From an uncultured Oscillospiraceae bacterium (GTDB lineage Bacteria; Bacillota; Clostridia; Oscillospirales; Oscillospiraceae): 64,000 nt of DNA. The notes under the pieces are model-generated. The model did no database searches. It worked only from the letters and a program-made list of their open reading frames with translations, and had not been told where the DNA came from. This document shows positions 16,927 through 25,101 of this stretch, in pieces (the first letter of the stretch is position 1; every line of letters begins with the position of its first letter). A program made the translations under genes and the position numbers. Where the stretch lies: NCBI GenBank assembly GCA_947625285.1, contig CANQNS010000003.1:62001-126000 (forward strand), read 5' to 3'.

Positions 16927-17952
16927 TCAGAACTGCTCCAAAAAGCGCACGTCGTTTTCAAAGAGCAGCCGCAGGTCGCTGATGTTGTAGCGGAACATGG
17001 CAAGCCGGTCAGAGCCGAAGCCGAAGGCAAAGCCGGAATATCTGTCCGTGTCGATGCCGCAGCCGGCCAGGACCTTGGGGTGGACCATGCCGCCGCCCAG
17101 CAGCTCCACCCAGCCCTCGCCCTTGCACACGGGGCAGCCCGCGCCGTGGCACTTGAAGCACTCCACGTCCATCTCGCAGCTGGGCTCGGTGAAGGGGAAA
17201 TGGTGGGGGCGGAAGCGGGTGCGCAGATCGCTGCCGTACAGCCGGTGGACAAGCTCGTTCAAGGTCCCTTTCAGGTCCCCGAAGGTGACGCCCTCGTCCA
17301 CCACCAGGCCCTCGATCTGGTGGAACATGGGGCTGTGGGTGGCGTCCACCTCGTCCTTGCGGTAGACCCGGCCCGGGGCGATGATGCGGATGGGCAGAGG
17401 ATAGGTCTCCATCACATGGATCTGCACGGGGCTGGTCTGGGTCCGCAGCAGCACGGAGTCGTCGTCGGTGAAGTAAAAGGTGTCCTGCCGGTCCCGGGCG
17501 GGGTGGCCTTCGGCGGTGTTGAGCTTGTCGAAGTTGTAGCTTGCCAGCTCCACCTCCGGGCCCTCGGCGATGGTGAAGCCCATGCCGATGGCGATCTCGG
17601 AAAACTCGTTGATGACCCGGGTCAGAGGGTGCTCCCGGCCGATGGCCACCGGCGTGCCGGGGATGGTAACGTCCTCCCGCTCGGCGGCCAGACGCATCTC
17701 CAGGGCCTTATCGGCCAGAGTCTTGCGCCCGTCCTCCAACGCCTGGGTCAGCTCCTCCCGGATGGAGTTGGCAAGCTGGCCCATCCTGGGCCGTTCCTCG
17801 GCGGACAGGCCCCCCATCTGTTTGAGCATGGCTGTGAGCTCGCCCTTTTTGCCCAGGTACTTGACCCGCACGGCCTCCAGCGCGTCCAGCGCGTCCGCCT
17901 GGCGGATGGCCTGCAGGGATGCCTCCCGCAGCTGCCGCAGTTTTTCTTCCAT
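16927..17952 (-). CDS. pheS: Phenylalanine--tRNA ligase alpha subunit
   Basis: 341 residues, standard for PheS. The N-terminal coiled coil (about 1-85) is followed by the class II catalytic core, with motif 2 near FHQIEGLVVDEG and motif 3 in GFGSDRLAMFRY near the C terminus. The start at 17952 is chosen over an in-frame methionine at 18006 because it follows an AAGGAG site, gives the family N terminus (MEEKLRQLREAS), and the longer start lies next to the -10 region. The predicted leader is only about 60 nt, with no room for a T-box, which many Firmicutes use to control pheST. Confidence 0.97.
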   Translation of the reverse strand: MEEKLRQLREASLQAIRQADALDALEAVRVKYLGKKGELTAMLKQMGGLSAEERPRMGQLANSIREELTQALEDGRKTLADKALEMRLAAEREDVTIPGTPVAIGREHPLTRVINEFSEIAIGMGFTIAEGPEVELASYNFDKLNTAEGHPARDRQDTFYFTDDDSVLLRTQTSPVQIHVMETYPLPIRIIAPGRVYRKDEVDATHSPMFHQIEGLVVDEGVTFGDLKGTLNELVHRLYGSDLRTRFRPHHFPFTEPSCEMDVECFKCHGAGCPVCKGEGWVELLGGGMVHPKVLAGCGIDTDRYSGFAFGFGSDRLAMFRYNISDLRLLFENDVRFLEQF

Positions 17953-18017
17953 GGTCGATCTGCTCCTTGCATATCCATACGATTTGAAAATTGAAGTAAA
18001 AAACACGCTAACCTTAT

Positions 18018-18046
18018 TTTATAACATAAAAACCCTCTTTTAGCAA
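18018..18046 (-). promoter_or_regulatory. Sigma-A promoter of pheST
   Basis: On the minus strand, TTGCTA (18046-18041), 17-nt spacer, TATAAA (18023-18018). It is back-to-back with the nnr promoter. Confidence 0.7.
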
Positions 18047-18058
18047 CTATAATTGAAA

Positions 18059-18087
18059 TTGACGGATTTTTTCCGGGGGATTATAAT
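18059..18087 (+). promoter_or_regulatory. Sigma-A promoter of nnr-lipoprotein-alr-ndoA
   Basis: TTGACG (18059-18064), 17-nt spacer, TATAAT (18082-18087), 26 nt before the nnr start codon. Confidence 0.8.
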
Positions 18088-18113
18088 ACTGACGATACAA
18101 CGGAGGACGCATC

Positions 18114-19631
18114 ATGGAGCTATCAGACGCGAAAAGGATGAAGGCGGCGGACGAGAAGGCCGTCCGCGAGCGGGGCATACCGTCTTTGAAGCTGATGGAG
18201 GCGGCGGCGACGGCCTTGGCGGAGGCGGCGGCGGAGCTGGCGGGCGAAAACCGCTCCGCCGTGGTCTTCTGCGGACCTGGCAACAACGGCGGCGACGGCA
18301 TCGCCGCGGCCCGTATTTTGATGGATATGGGCTTTTCCGTCCGGGCCTTTCTGGTGGGCGGCCGGGAGAAGATGACCGAGGACGCACGGGCCATGGAGCG
18401 GGAGCTGCAATCCGCCGGCGGGACCCTGGAGGACTTTCGGGCGGCGGACGAGAGCGTGGACGAGAGCGTGAAGGCTGCCGGCGTGCTGGTGGACGCCCTG
18501 TTCGGGATCGGGCTGTCCCGGCCCCTGGCCGGCGACGCGCTGGCGGCGGCAGGGCTCATGAACGGCTCCTGCGTGCCGGTGGCGTCGGCGGACATACCCA
18601 GCGGCGTGTCGGCGGACACTGGCGCCGTGCCGGGCCAGGCGGTGAACGCCGCCTGCACGGTGACGTTCTCCATGGCAAAGCCCGGCCACTTCGTGGAGCC
18701 CGGCTGTACATACCGGGGCCGGCTGAGGACGGCGGACATCGGCATCCCGGCGGACATCCTGGCCGGGGCCGGGTGCGGCCTGTACGCCATCCACGGCGCG
18801 GACCTGGCCCTGCCCCGGAGAAAGCCCCTGACCCACAAGGGGGACTACGGCAAGATCCTCATTTTGGCCGGAAGCGTGGGATATACCGGCGCGGCGGCCC
18901 TGTGCGCCCGGGCTGCGGTCAGGGCCGGAGCGGGACTGGTCTATCTGGCTGTCCCGGCGGATATATATGAGATAGCGGCCGCCAAGAACGACGAGGCCAT
19001 GGTGTTCCCGCTGCCGGGCAATCAGGACGGCCGGTTCGGCCGGGGCGCGGCAAAGGCGGCGGCGCGGCGGCTGGACGAGTGCGACGTGTGCGTGATCGGG
19101 CCCGGCCTGGGCCGGGACGCGGATACCGCCGCGCTGACGGCGGCGGCGCTGCGCGCCGCGCCCGGTCCCGTGGTGGCGGACGCGGACGCGCTGTGGGCCA
19201 TCGGCAGGGACCTGTCCCTTTTGCGGCAGGCGGAGGGACCCGTGGTGCTGACGCCCCATGAGGGGGAGTTCGCCCGGCTGCTGGGCCGGCCTGTGGGCGA
19301 CCGGCTGGCGGACGCCATGGCCTTTGCCAAGGACCATGGCTGCGCCCTGGTGCTGAAAGGCCACCGGACCATCTGCGCCTTCCCGGACGGGAAGGGCTAC
19401 GTCATCGACGCGGGCGGCCCCGGCATGGCGTCCGGCGGCACCGGGGACGTGCTGGCGGGGGTGCTGGGGGGCCTGCTGGGCCAGCTTCCGCCCCGGCGGG
19501 CGGTGGTGACCGGCTGCTGGCTCCATGCCCGAGCCGGGGACCTGGCGGCGGAGAGGTACGGCGAGTACGCCCTGAAGGCCGGGGACATACTGGAGTTTCT
19601 GCCGGAGGCGGAAAAGGAGATCATTCGATAA
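18114..19631 (+). CDS. nnr: Bifunctional NAD(P)H-hydrate epimerase / ADP-dependent NAD(P)H-hydrate dehydratase
   Basis: 505 residues joining two repair enzymes that restore damaged NADH and NADPH hydrates. The N-terminal YjeF_N epimerase (about 1-215) has the cofactor loop CGPGNNGGDG and the DALFGIGLSR motif. The C-terminal ribokinase-fold dehydratase (about 230-505) has KILILAGSVGYTGAA, an HEGEFARLLG stretch and the C-terminal GMASGGTGDVLAG anion hole and catalytic Asp. The start is preceded by CGGAGG. It heads an operon with a lipoprotein, alr and ndoA, matching the ydcC-alr-ndoA order in Bacillus. Confidence 0.95.
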   Translation: MELSDAKRMKAADEKAVRERGIPSLKLMEAAATALAEAAAELAGENRSAVVFCGPGNNGGDGIAAARILMDMGFSVRAFLVGGREKMTEDARAMERELQSAGGTLEDFRAADESVDESVKAAGVLVDALFGIGLSRPLAGDALAAAGLMNGSCVPVASADIPSGVSADTGAVPGQAVNAACTVTFSMAKPGHFVEPGCTYRGRLRTADIGIPADILAGAGCGLYAIHGADLALPRRKPLTHKGDYGKILILAGSVGYTGAAALCARAAVRAGAGLVYLAVPADIYEIAAAKNDEAMVFPLPGNQDGRFGRGAAKAAARRLDECDVCVIGPGLGRDADTAALTAAALRAAPGPVVADADALWAIGRDLSLLRQAEGPVVLTPHEGEFARLLGRPVGDRLADAMAFAKDHGCALVLKGHRTICAFPDGKGYVIDAGGPGMASGGTGDVLAGVLGGLLGQLPPRRAVVTGCWLHARAGDLAAERYGEYALKAGDILEFLPEAEKEIIR

Positions 19632-19642
19632 GGAGCGTACAC

Positions 19643-20203
19643 ATGCGGAAAACGGTCGTTTCCGCACTGATGATGATCCTGCTGCTCCTGCCGGGATGCG
19701 GGGAGCGGGAGGCGCGATTGCAGGAGGGCTTCGGCACGCTGCGCCAGACGGTCACGGACGCCGGGAGCATCCGCTTCCAGGCGGCGTTGACCGCGGACTA
19801 CGGGGAGGTCGTGGAGGACTATACCCTGGCCGCGTCCTATGACGGACAGGAGACAGTGGTGGAGGTGCTGGCCCCGGAGCTCATCGCCGGGGTGAAGGCC
19901 CGGGCCCTGCGGGGAGAGACCTCCGTGGAGTACGACGGGGCCATCCTGGGGGCCGGACCTCTGGACGGGGAGGGCCTGACGGCCATGAGCGCGATCCCGG
20001 TGATGCTGGACGCGCTGGCCAGCTCCTATGTGGAGCTGCTGTGGTGGGACGGGGACTATATCGCCGCCCGGCTCTATGTGGGGGAGACCTCCGTGGTGAC
20101 GGTGTGGCTGGACCAGAACAGCTTCGCTCCCACGGCCATGGAGGTGGCCTCGGAGGGCCGGACCGTTATCAAGAGCATCATCACCGGCTGGGAGGCCGGC
20201 TGA
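19643..20203 (+). CDS. LolA-like (YdcC-type) lipoprotein
   Basis: 186 residues. The signal peptide ends in the lipobox LPGC (cysteine near residue 20), so the protein should be anchored outside the membrane. The rest is beta-rich, with the pattern YGEVVEDYTLAASYDGQETVVEVLAPE and a later VVTVWLDQNSFAPTAMEV. This resembles the LolA/LolB-like fold of Bacillus YdcC, a lipoprotein also encoded immediately before alr. Its function is not established; the conserved position beside alanine racemase hints at an envelope role. It lies 11 bp after nnr and 26 bp before alr. Confidence 0.75.
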   Translation: MRKTVVSALMMILLLLPGCGEREARLQEGFGTLRQTVTDAGSIRFQAALTADYGEVVEDYTLAASYDGQETVVEVLAPELIAGVKARALRGETSVEYDGAILGAGPLDGEGLTAMSAIPVMLDALASSYVELLWWDGDYIAARLYVGETSVVTVWLDQNSFAPTAMEVASEGRTVIKSIITGWEAG

Positions 20204-20229
20204 GAGCAAGATACGAAGGAGAGAGAAAG

Positions 20230-21351
20230 ATGCTGGACGCGAAAAAGAGGACCTGGGCGGAGATCGACCTGGGGGCCATCGAGCACAACTACCGGGTCAT
20301 GCGGGCCAAGCTGACCGCCGGCTGCCGGTATCTGGGCGTGGTGAAGGCCAATGCCTACGGACACGGGGCGGTGCGTGTGTCCCGGCTGCTGGAGGAGCTG
20401 GGCTGCGACTATCTGGCGGTGGCCTGTCTGGACGAGGCATTGGAGCTGCGGCAGGCCGGCATAAAGCTGCCCATCCTCATTTTGGGCTATACCGCGCCGG
20501 AATACGCCCCGGCGCTGGCGGAAAACCACATCACCCAGGCGGTGGGGAGCCTGGCCGCCGCCCAGGCCATGGACGCCGCCCTGGCGGGCACGGGCCTTTC
20601 TCTGAAGGTCCATTTGAAGCTGGAGACCGGCATGGGCCGGACGGGCTTTCGGGCCTACGGCCCGGACGCCTTGGACCAGGCCGCCCAGGCCATGGCCCTG
20701 CCCAACCTGCGCCCGGAGGGCGTGTTCACCCACTTCTGCGTCTCCGATGGCGAGGCGGGGGTGCGGGAGTTCACCTGGGAGCAGTTCAAGCGGTTCCGGG
20801 AGGGCTTCGCCGCCCTGGAGGACAGGGCGGGCCGGCGGTTCGAGATACGCCACTGCACCAACTCCGGGGCCATGCTGTCCTTCCCGGAGACCTACATGGA
20901 CATGGTCCGGCCCGGCGTGGCCCTGTACGGGTTGTATCCCGGCCCGGATAAGGGGGGCATCGACCTGATCCCCGCCATGAGCCTTTTTAGCCGGGTGGCC
21001 TACGTGGAGCGGCATGAGCCCGGCGACACCATCAGCTACGGCCGGACCTTCACCGTGGAAAGGCCCAGCGATATCGCCGTGCTGCCCATCGGCTACGCGG
21101 ACGGCCTGCACCGGGCCCTGTCCAACAAGCTCGCGGTGGACTTCTCCGGCCGACGGGCCCGGCAGGTGGGCCGCATCTGCATGGATATGTGCATGGCGGA
21201 CGTGACGGGCCTGGGCGTCAAAAGCGGCGACGTGGCGGAGATCTTCGGCAAAAACGTCCCGGTGGGGGAGGTGGCGGACCTAGCCGGCACCATCCATTAT
21301 GAGCTTCTGTGCGCCGTGAGCCCCCGGGTGAGCCGGGTATATGTGCCCTGA
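20230..21351 (+). CDS. alr: Alanine racemase
   Basis: 373 residues. It interconverts L- and D-alanine for peptidoglycan. The N-terminal barrel contains VVKANAYGHGA with the PLP lysine near residue 40, followed by LEMGRTGF-like KLETGMGRTGF. The C-terminal domain contains the catalytic tyrosine in ISYGRTF (near 265) and the RICMDMCMADVT signature. The ATG at 20230 follows AAGGAG; longer in-frame starts run back into the lipoprotein gene and are rejected. Typical length and operon position. Confidence 0.97.
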   Translation: MLDAKKRTWAEIDLGAIEHNYRVMRAKLTAGCRYLGVVKANAYGHGAVRVSRLLEELGCDYLAVACLDEALELRQAGIKLPILILGYTAPEYAPALAENHITQAVGSLAAAQAMDAALAGTGLSLKVHLKLETGMGRTGFRAYGPDALDQAAQAMALPNLRPEGVFTHFCVSDGEAGVREFTWEQFKRFREGFAALEDRAGRRFEIRHCTNSGAMLSFPETYMDMVRPGVALYGLYPGPDKGGIDLIPAMSLFSRVAYVERHEPGDTISYGRTFTVERPSDIAVLPIGYADGLHRALSNKLAVDFSGRRARQVGRICMDMCMADVTGLGVKSGDVAEIFGKNVPVGEVADLAGTIHYELLCAVSPRVSRVYVP

Positions 21352-21440
21352 CGCGGTATAAAATCAGACCCTTCGTGGGAGAATACAGGTATGTCCGTAC
21401 ATAGAATGTAACGGGCGACTCTTTCACGGAAGGTGCGCAC

Positions 21441-21803
21441 ATGACAAATCCGGTTCGACGCGGAGACATCTTTTATGCCGATCTCAGCCCCGTGGTGGGC
21501 TCGGAACAGGGCGGCCTGCGGCCGGTGCTCATCATACAAAACGATACGGGCAACCGCCACAGCCCCACGGTCATCGCGGCGGCGATCACTTCCCAGGTAG
21601 GGAAGGCGCGGCTGCCCACCCACATCGAGATCCAGGCCCCCGACAGCGGCCTGACCCGGGACAGCGTGATACTGCTGGAGCAGATACGCACCCTGGACAA
21701 ATCCCGTCTGCGGGAGCGGATGGGCAAGCTGTCCGGCGCGGCCATGACCCGGGTGGACGACGCCATCGCCGTCAGCTTCGGGCTGAACCAGTCTCTGTCG
21801 TAA
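21441..21803 (+). CDS. ndoA: Type II toxin endoribonuclease MazF/EndoA family
   Basis: 120 residues, close to the 116 of Bacillus NdoA. Its MazF core is intact: [31 protein letters not shown], an [14 protein letters not shown] stretch, and [14 protein letters not shown] with the conserved Arg and Thr. MazF proteins cut single-stranded mRNA at short motifs. In Bacillus and many clostridia a ribbon-helix-helix antitoxin gene separates alr from ndoA. Here the 89 bp between alr and this gene has no open frame able to encode one. The toxin may be controlled by an unlinked antitoxin. A terminator follows. Confidence 0.93.
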   Translation: MTNPVRRGDIFYADLSPVVGSEQGGLRPVLIIQNDTGNRHSPTVIAAAITSQVGKARLPTHIEIQAPDSGLTRDSVILLEQIRTLDKSRLRERMGKLSGAAMTRVDDAIAVSFGLNQSLS

Positions 21804-21809
21804 ATCGTG

Positions 21810-21848
21810 ACCCCCGTTCATATGCTTTGGTATATGAATGGGGGTTTT
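21810..21848 (+). terminator. Terminator of the alr-ndoA operon, overlapping the next gene's ribosome binding site
   Basis: The 14-bp stem 21810-21823 with 21832-21845 (one G-U pair) has an 8-nt loop and a short T-run. The G-run in its 3' arm (21840-21844) is the only Shine-Dalgarno-like sequence for the gene starting at 21852. Confidence 0.8.
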
Positions 21849-21851
21849 GTT

Positions 21852-22205
21852 ATGCAGATACCGATCTATATCGACGGGAACCAGGAGGGCACGCTGACGG
21901 TGGAGCGGCAGGGGGCCGTGACGGTGATGCGGGCGGATATGCGGGACGTGGGCCGGGTGGTGCGGCTTTCCGTGTACGGGGAGAAGTGCGGCTATCTGGG
22001 GGTGCCGGAGCCGGAGGGAGGCCGCCTGCGGCTGACCCGGCGGTTCTCGCCCATGGAGATGGCCCGCTTTCCCCAGTCCCCCCGGTACGCCGCCGAAAAG
22101 CCCATGGACAGCAAAAAGCCCGCGCCGCCGCCAAAGCGGACCGAGGAGGACCCGGAGCCGAAGCGTCATGTGCTCTGGATGGGGGGCAAGCCCTATTATT
22201 TTTGA
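21852..22205 (+). CDS. Small hypothetical protein with Pro-rich tail
   Basis: 117 residues, not recognised. The first part (about 1-60) is beta-rich (MQIPIYIDGNQEGTLTVERQG, VVRLSVYGEKCGYLGVPE). The middle is basic and the end is a Pro/Lys/Glu-rich linker finishing in HVLWMGGKPYYF. There is no signal peptide or membrane helix. Codon use matches neighbouring genes, which supports a real gene. The start is uncertain: 21852 uses a G-run inside the preceding terminator as ribosome site, and 21834 is also in frame. The stop lies in a palindrome that overlaps the promoter of the next gene. Confidence 0.6.
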   Translation: MQIPIYIDGNQEGTLTVERQGAVTVMRADMRDVGRVVRLSVYGEKCGYLGVPEPEGGRLRLTRRFSPMEMARFPQSPRYAAEKPMDSKKPAPPPKRTEEDPEPKRHVLWMGGKPYYF

Positions 22206-22234
22206 TATACAAATCAAAAAACTTGTGTTATACT
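22199..22234 (+). promoter_or_regulatory. Extended -10 promoter with overlapping palindromic operator for the nucleoside phosphorylase gene
   Basis: TG-T-TATACT (22226-22234) forms an extended -10. Directly upstream, a perfect inverted repeat with 8-bp arms and a 6-nt spacer (22199-22206 and 22213-22220) covers the -35 position. That is where a repressor of nucleoside catabolism might bind. Confidence 0.55.
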
Positions 22235-22299
22235 GGGTAAAACCAGGGCGATTTTCACAAAGGATATGACGGCTTTGCCGTGAAACGGAGGTACGCGAT

Positions 22300-23604
22300 A
22301 TGCGGATGAGCGACCTGATCATGAAAAAACGCGACGGCGGCGTCCTGACGGACGAGGAGATCCGCTGGATGATCGACGGCTACACAAAGGGGGACATCCC
22401 GGACTATCAAATGAGCGCCATGTGCATGGCGATCTTCTTCGCCGGCATGGACATGGACGAGACATATGCGCTGACTATGGCTATGCTGGACTCCGGGGAG
22501 CGGATCGACCTGTCCGGCATCCAGGGGGTGAAGGCCGACAAACACTCCACCGGCGGCGTGGGGGACAAGACCAGTCTGCTGCTGTGTCCCATGGTGGCGG
22601 CCTGCGGGGTGAAGATGGCGAAGCTGTCCGGCCGGGGCCTGGGTCATACCGGCGGCACCATCGACAAGCTGGAGAGCTTTGCGGGCTTCTCCGTGGAGAT
22701 GACGGACGAGCAGTTCATCCGGCAGGTGAACCAGGTGGGCTTCGCCATCGCCGGCCAGACCGCGGACATCTGCCCGGCGGACAAAAAGCTCTACGCCCTG
22801 CGGGACGTGACCGGCACGGTAGCCAGCCTGCCGCTGATCGTCAGCAGCATTTTGTGCAAGAAGCTGGCGGTGGGCGCGGACGTGATCGTGCTGGACGTGA
22901 AGTGCGGCTCCGGGGCCTTCATGCAGACGGAGGAGGCCGCCATGGGGCTCGCCAACGCCTTGGTGGAGGTGGGCCGCCGGGCCGGCAAGAAGGTGGTGGC
23001 CGTGGTGACGGACATGGACGAGCCGCTGGGGGCCACCGTGGGCAACGCCATCGAGGTCCACGAGGCCCTGGCTACCCTCCGAGGCGAGTACCGGGGGGAG
23101 CTGATGGAGCTGTGCCTGGCTCTGGGGACCCAGATACTGCGGGAGAGCGGCGTGGCGGCGGACGACGAGACGGCCCGCGCCATGCTGGAAAAGGCCGTGG
23201 AGAGCGGCGCGGCCCTGGAGCGGTTCGCGGCCTTCGTCAAGGCCCAGGGCGGCGACAGCGCGGCGGTGTACGACAAGTCCCTGCTGCCGCTGGCGCCGGT
23301 GCGGAAGGACGTTTTGGCGGACCGGGCCGGGTATGTGAAGCACATCCAGGCCGAGGACGTGGGCCTGGTGAGCATGCACCTGGGCGGCGGCCGGGCGGCC
23401 AAGGGGGACGACATCGACCCGGGCGTGGGCGTGGCTCTGTACAAAAAGGTGGGCGACGCCGTAGCCGCCGGGGAGCGGCTGGGCACGGTCTTTGCCCGGA
23501 CGGAGCAGGCGGCGGACCAGGCGGCCGGGATGCTCCTGGACTGCTATGAGATCGTCCCGGAAAAGGTGGAGCGGGCCCCCTACGTCAAGGGCGTGGTGAA
23601 GTGA
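22300..23604 (+). CDS. pdp: Pyrimidine-nucleoside (thymidine) phosphorylase
   Basis: 434 residues, the family length. It splits thymidine, uridine or deoxyuridine with phosphate for salvage. Signatures: KHSTGGVGDKTSLLL phosphate-binding loop (about 80-94), KLSGRGLGHTGGTIDKLES (about 108-126, the phosphorylase signature), and DVKCGSGAFMQTEEAA (about 190-205). The C-terminal alpha/beta domain is complete. The ribosome site ACGGAGG precedes the ATG at 22300; a second ATG two codons later is also possible. deoA is an equally valid name, since specificity cannot be read here. It has its own promoter and a strong terminator. Confidence 0.95.
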   Translation: MRMSDLIMKKRDGGVLTDEEIRWMIDGYTKGDIPDYQMSAMCMAIFFAGMDMDETYALTMAMLDSGERIDLSGIQGVKADKHSTGGVGDKTSLLLCPMVAACGVKMAKLSGRGLGHTGGTIDKLESFAGFSVEMTDEQFIRQVNQVGFAIAGQTADICPADKKLYALRDVTGTVASLPLIVSSILCKKLAVGADVIVLDVKCGSGAFMQTEEAAMGLANALVEVGRRAGKKVVAVVTDMDEPLGATVGNAIEVHEALATLRGEYRGELMELCLALGTQILRESGVAADDETARAMLEKAVESGAALERFAAFVKAQGGDSAAVYDKSLLPLAPVRKDVLADRAGYVKHIQAEDVGLVSMHLGGGRAAKGDDIDPGVGVALYKKVGDAVAAGERLGTVFARTEQAADQAAGMLLDCYEIVPEKVERAPYVKGVVK

Positions 23605-23630
23605 CCGCCGTGGCGGGGGAAGCAGAGCAT

Positions 23631-23664
23631 ATGGGACCTGTTTTGCGGCAGGTCCCATTTTTTT
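23631..23664 (+). terminator. Terminator of the nucleoside phosphorylase gene
   Basis: A perfect 10-bp stem (23631-23640 with 23649-23658) is followed by T7. Confidence 0.95.
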
Positions 23665-23691
23665 GTAACGATTTGGCCGCTGAGTTGTCTA
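23664..23691 (+). promoter_or_regulatory. Putative ECF-sigma autoregulatory promoter
   Basis: TGTAAC (23664-23669), a 16-nt spacer and TGTCTA (23686-23691) match the bipartite pattern of Firmicutes ECF promoters (TGTAAC or TGAAAC with CGTCTA). It is placed 28 nt before the sigma factor start, so the sigma factor probably activates its own operon. Confidence 0.65.
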
Positions 23692-23718
23692 ATAAGCGAC
23701 CCGGAAGGAGGTGGGGCC

Positions 23719-24228
23719 ATGGAGCGAAAAGGGAAGAAGCCCGAGCTGACGGAGCGGGAGCTGTGCGCGGAGTATGAGGCCGTATATCACTACGCTCTGA
23801 GTCTCTGCCGCGGCGAGGCCGACGCCCAGGACGTGACCCAGGAGACATTTCTCCGGGCCATGACCGCCGCCGGGGATTTCGCGGGCCAGAGCAGTCTCTA
23901 TACCTGGCTTTGCGCCATCGCCAAGAACATCTGGCGCAACCGCTGTAAAAAGCTGGGCCGGGAGCTGCCCCTGGACTGGGACGCCGACCCGGGCGGGGCC
24001 GGCATAGAGCAGGCGGCGGAGGAACGGGACCTGTTCATGGCGGTGCACCGGGCCCTGCACGCGCTGGACGAGCCCTACCGGGAGGTGTTCTCCCTGCGGG
24101 CCTACGGGGAGCTCTCCTTCGGGGAGATCGCCGGCCTGTTCGGGAAAACGGAGGGCTGGGCCCGGGTCGCCTACCACCGGGCGCGAAAGGCGATACTGGA
24201 GACATTGCGAAAGGATGGGAGACTATGA
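23719..24228 (+). CDS. ECF-type RNA polymerase sigma factor
   Basis: 169 residues. Region 2 (about 15-80) contains YHYALSLCRGEADAQDVTQETFLRAM and the promoter-melting stretch SLYTWLCAIAKNIWRNRCKK. Region 4 (about 112-165) contains LDEPYREVFSLRAYGELSFGEIAGLFGKTEGWARVAYHRARKAI, a normal helix-turn-helix. It directs RNA polymerase to envelope or antimicrobial stress genes in related systems; the signal here is unknown. Its stop overlaps the anti-sigma start by 4 nt (ATGA), showing translational coupling. Confidence 0.94.
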   Translation: MERKGKKPELTERELCAEYEAVYHYALSLCRGEADAQDVTQETFLRAMTAAGDFAGQSSLYTWLCAIAKNIWRNRCKKLGRELPLDWDADPGGAGIEQAAEERDLFMAVHRALHALDEPYREVFSLRAYGELSFGEIAGLFGKTEGWARVAYHRARKAILETLRKDGRL

Positions 24229-25067
24229 ACGAACAAAAAAACGCCCCCCTGTCCTGCGCCGTGGCGCGGGACCTGCTGCCCCTTTACCACGACGGGGTAG
24301 TCAGCGACGAGACCCGGTCGGCGGTGGAGGAGCACCTGGCGGGGTGCCCGGACTGCCGGAAGGAGTACGAGGCTATGCAGGCGGCCCTCCCCGGGACGGC
24401 GGGGGAGGCCGGGTCCGCCCTGAGCCGGTTCCGGGCCATGATGCGCAGACAGAAGCGGAAAAAGATCATTGCCGTCATCCTGGCGGCGGTGCTGGCGGCG
24501 GCCGCCGCCATGGGGGCCGTCGCCGCGCTGAGCCAGTGGTATATCGTGCCGGTGAGCGCGGATGAGCTTGAGGTCAGGGACGTCTGCCTGATCGACACGC
24601 CGGAGGGGGAGAGGGTCTTCGTCCGCTGGTCCTACACCTATGGCGGATCGTCTGCTACCAAAAGCCGGATATCAGACGGCGGCCATACCGTCAACATTGA
24701 GATGAAGCATCCCGTGCTGGAATGGGTAAGCGTAAAAGGACATGAGAGAAGCGCTTTCTGGTTCGTGCCCGTGGAGGGGAAGATCGACGCCGTGACCTTC
24801 AACGGGGAGACCGTCTGGACAGCAGAGGATGAGACCCGGAAGTCGCCTGGCTATGTGAGAGCTTTCTGGGACTGGGAACAGACGCTGCACGATCCGGAGG
24901 GCGGGGCCGCGGGCTATGACTTCGCGGACGACTATGTATATCTGCTGTTCCCGGACGGCCACGAGGAATACTGGTCCTACGACGGCCAGCTCCTGGATGA
25001 GCCCCCGGCGTCCCCCGAACAGGAGCTGGACTGGAGCCTGGAAGCGCCGCCTCCCGTGGAGGAATAA
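24225..25067 (+). CDS. Membrane anti-sigma factor with zinc-finger (zf-HC2) domain
   Basis: 280 residues. The N-terminal ZAS/zf-HC2 domain has Cys11 and the H37-x3-C41-x2-C44 motif (HLAGCPDC), expected to hold the sigma factor. A basic stretch (RRQKRKK) precedes one transmembrane helix at about 82-105. The exported C-terminal domain of about 175 residues is rich in Trp/Tyr and beta strands and resembles no family I can name. It is probably the stress sensor, and it ends in a Pro/Glu-rich tail. Transcribed with the sigma gene and followed by a terminator. Confidence 0.88.
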   Translation: MNEQKNAPLSCAVARDLLPLYHDGVVSDETRSAVEEHLAGCPDCRKEYEAMQAALPGTAGEAGSALSRFRAMMRRQKRKKIIAVILAAVLAAAAAMGAVAALSQWYIVPVSADELEVRDVCLIDTPEGERVFVRWSYTYGGSSATKSRISDGGHTVNIEMKHPVLEWVSVKGHERSAFWFVPVEGKIDAVTFNGETVWTAEDETRKSPGYVRAFWDWEQTLHDPEGGAAGYDFADDYVYLLFPDGHEEYWSYDGQLLDEPPASPEQELDWSLEAPPPVEE

Positions 25068-25075
25068 AATAGAAG

Positions 25076-25099
25076 AGCACCCCGACCGGGGTGCTTTTT
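25076..25099. terminator. Terminator between the anti-sigma gene and spoVAE
   Basis: A 9-bp stem (25076-25084 with 25087-25095) and a T-run. It separates convergent genes. Confidence 0.85.
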
Positions 25100-25101
25100 C
25101 T

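Noticed and set aside
17953-18113. T-box riboswitch upstream of pheST
   Set aside because: The promoter is about 66 nt from the start codon, leaving no space for a T-box, and no T-box sequence was found.
21352-21440. MazE-type antitoxin gene before ndoA
   Set aside because: The 89-bp gap has no open frame of useful length on either strand.
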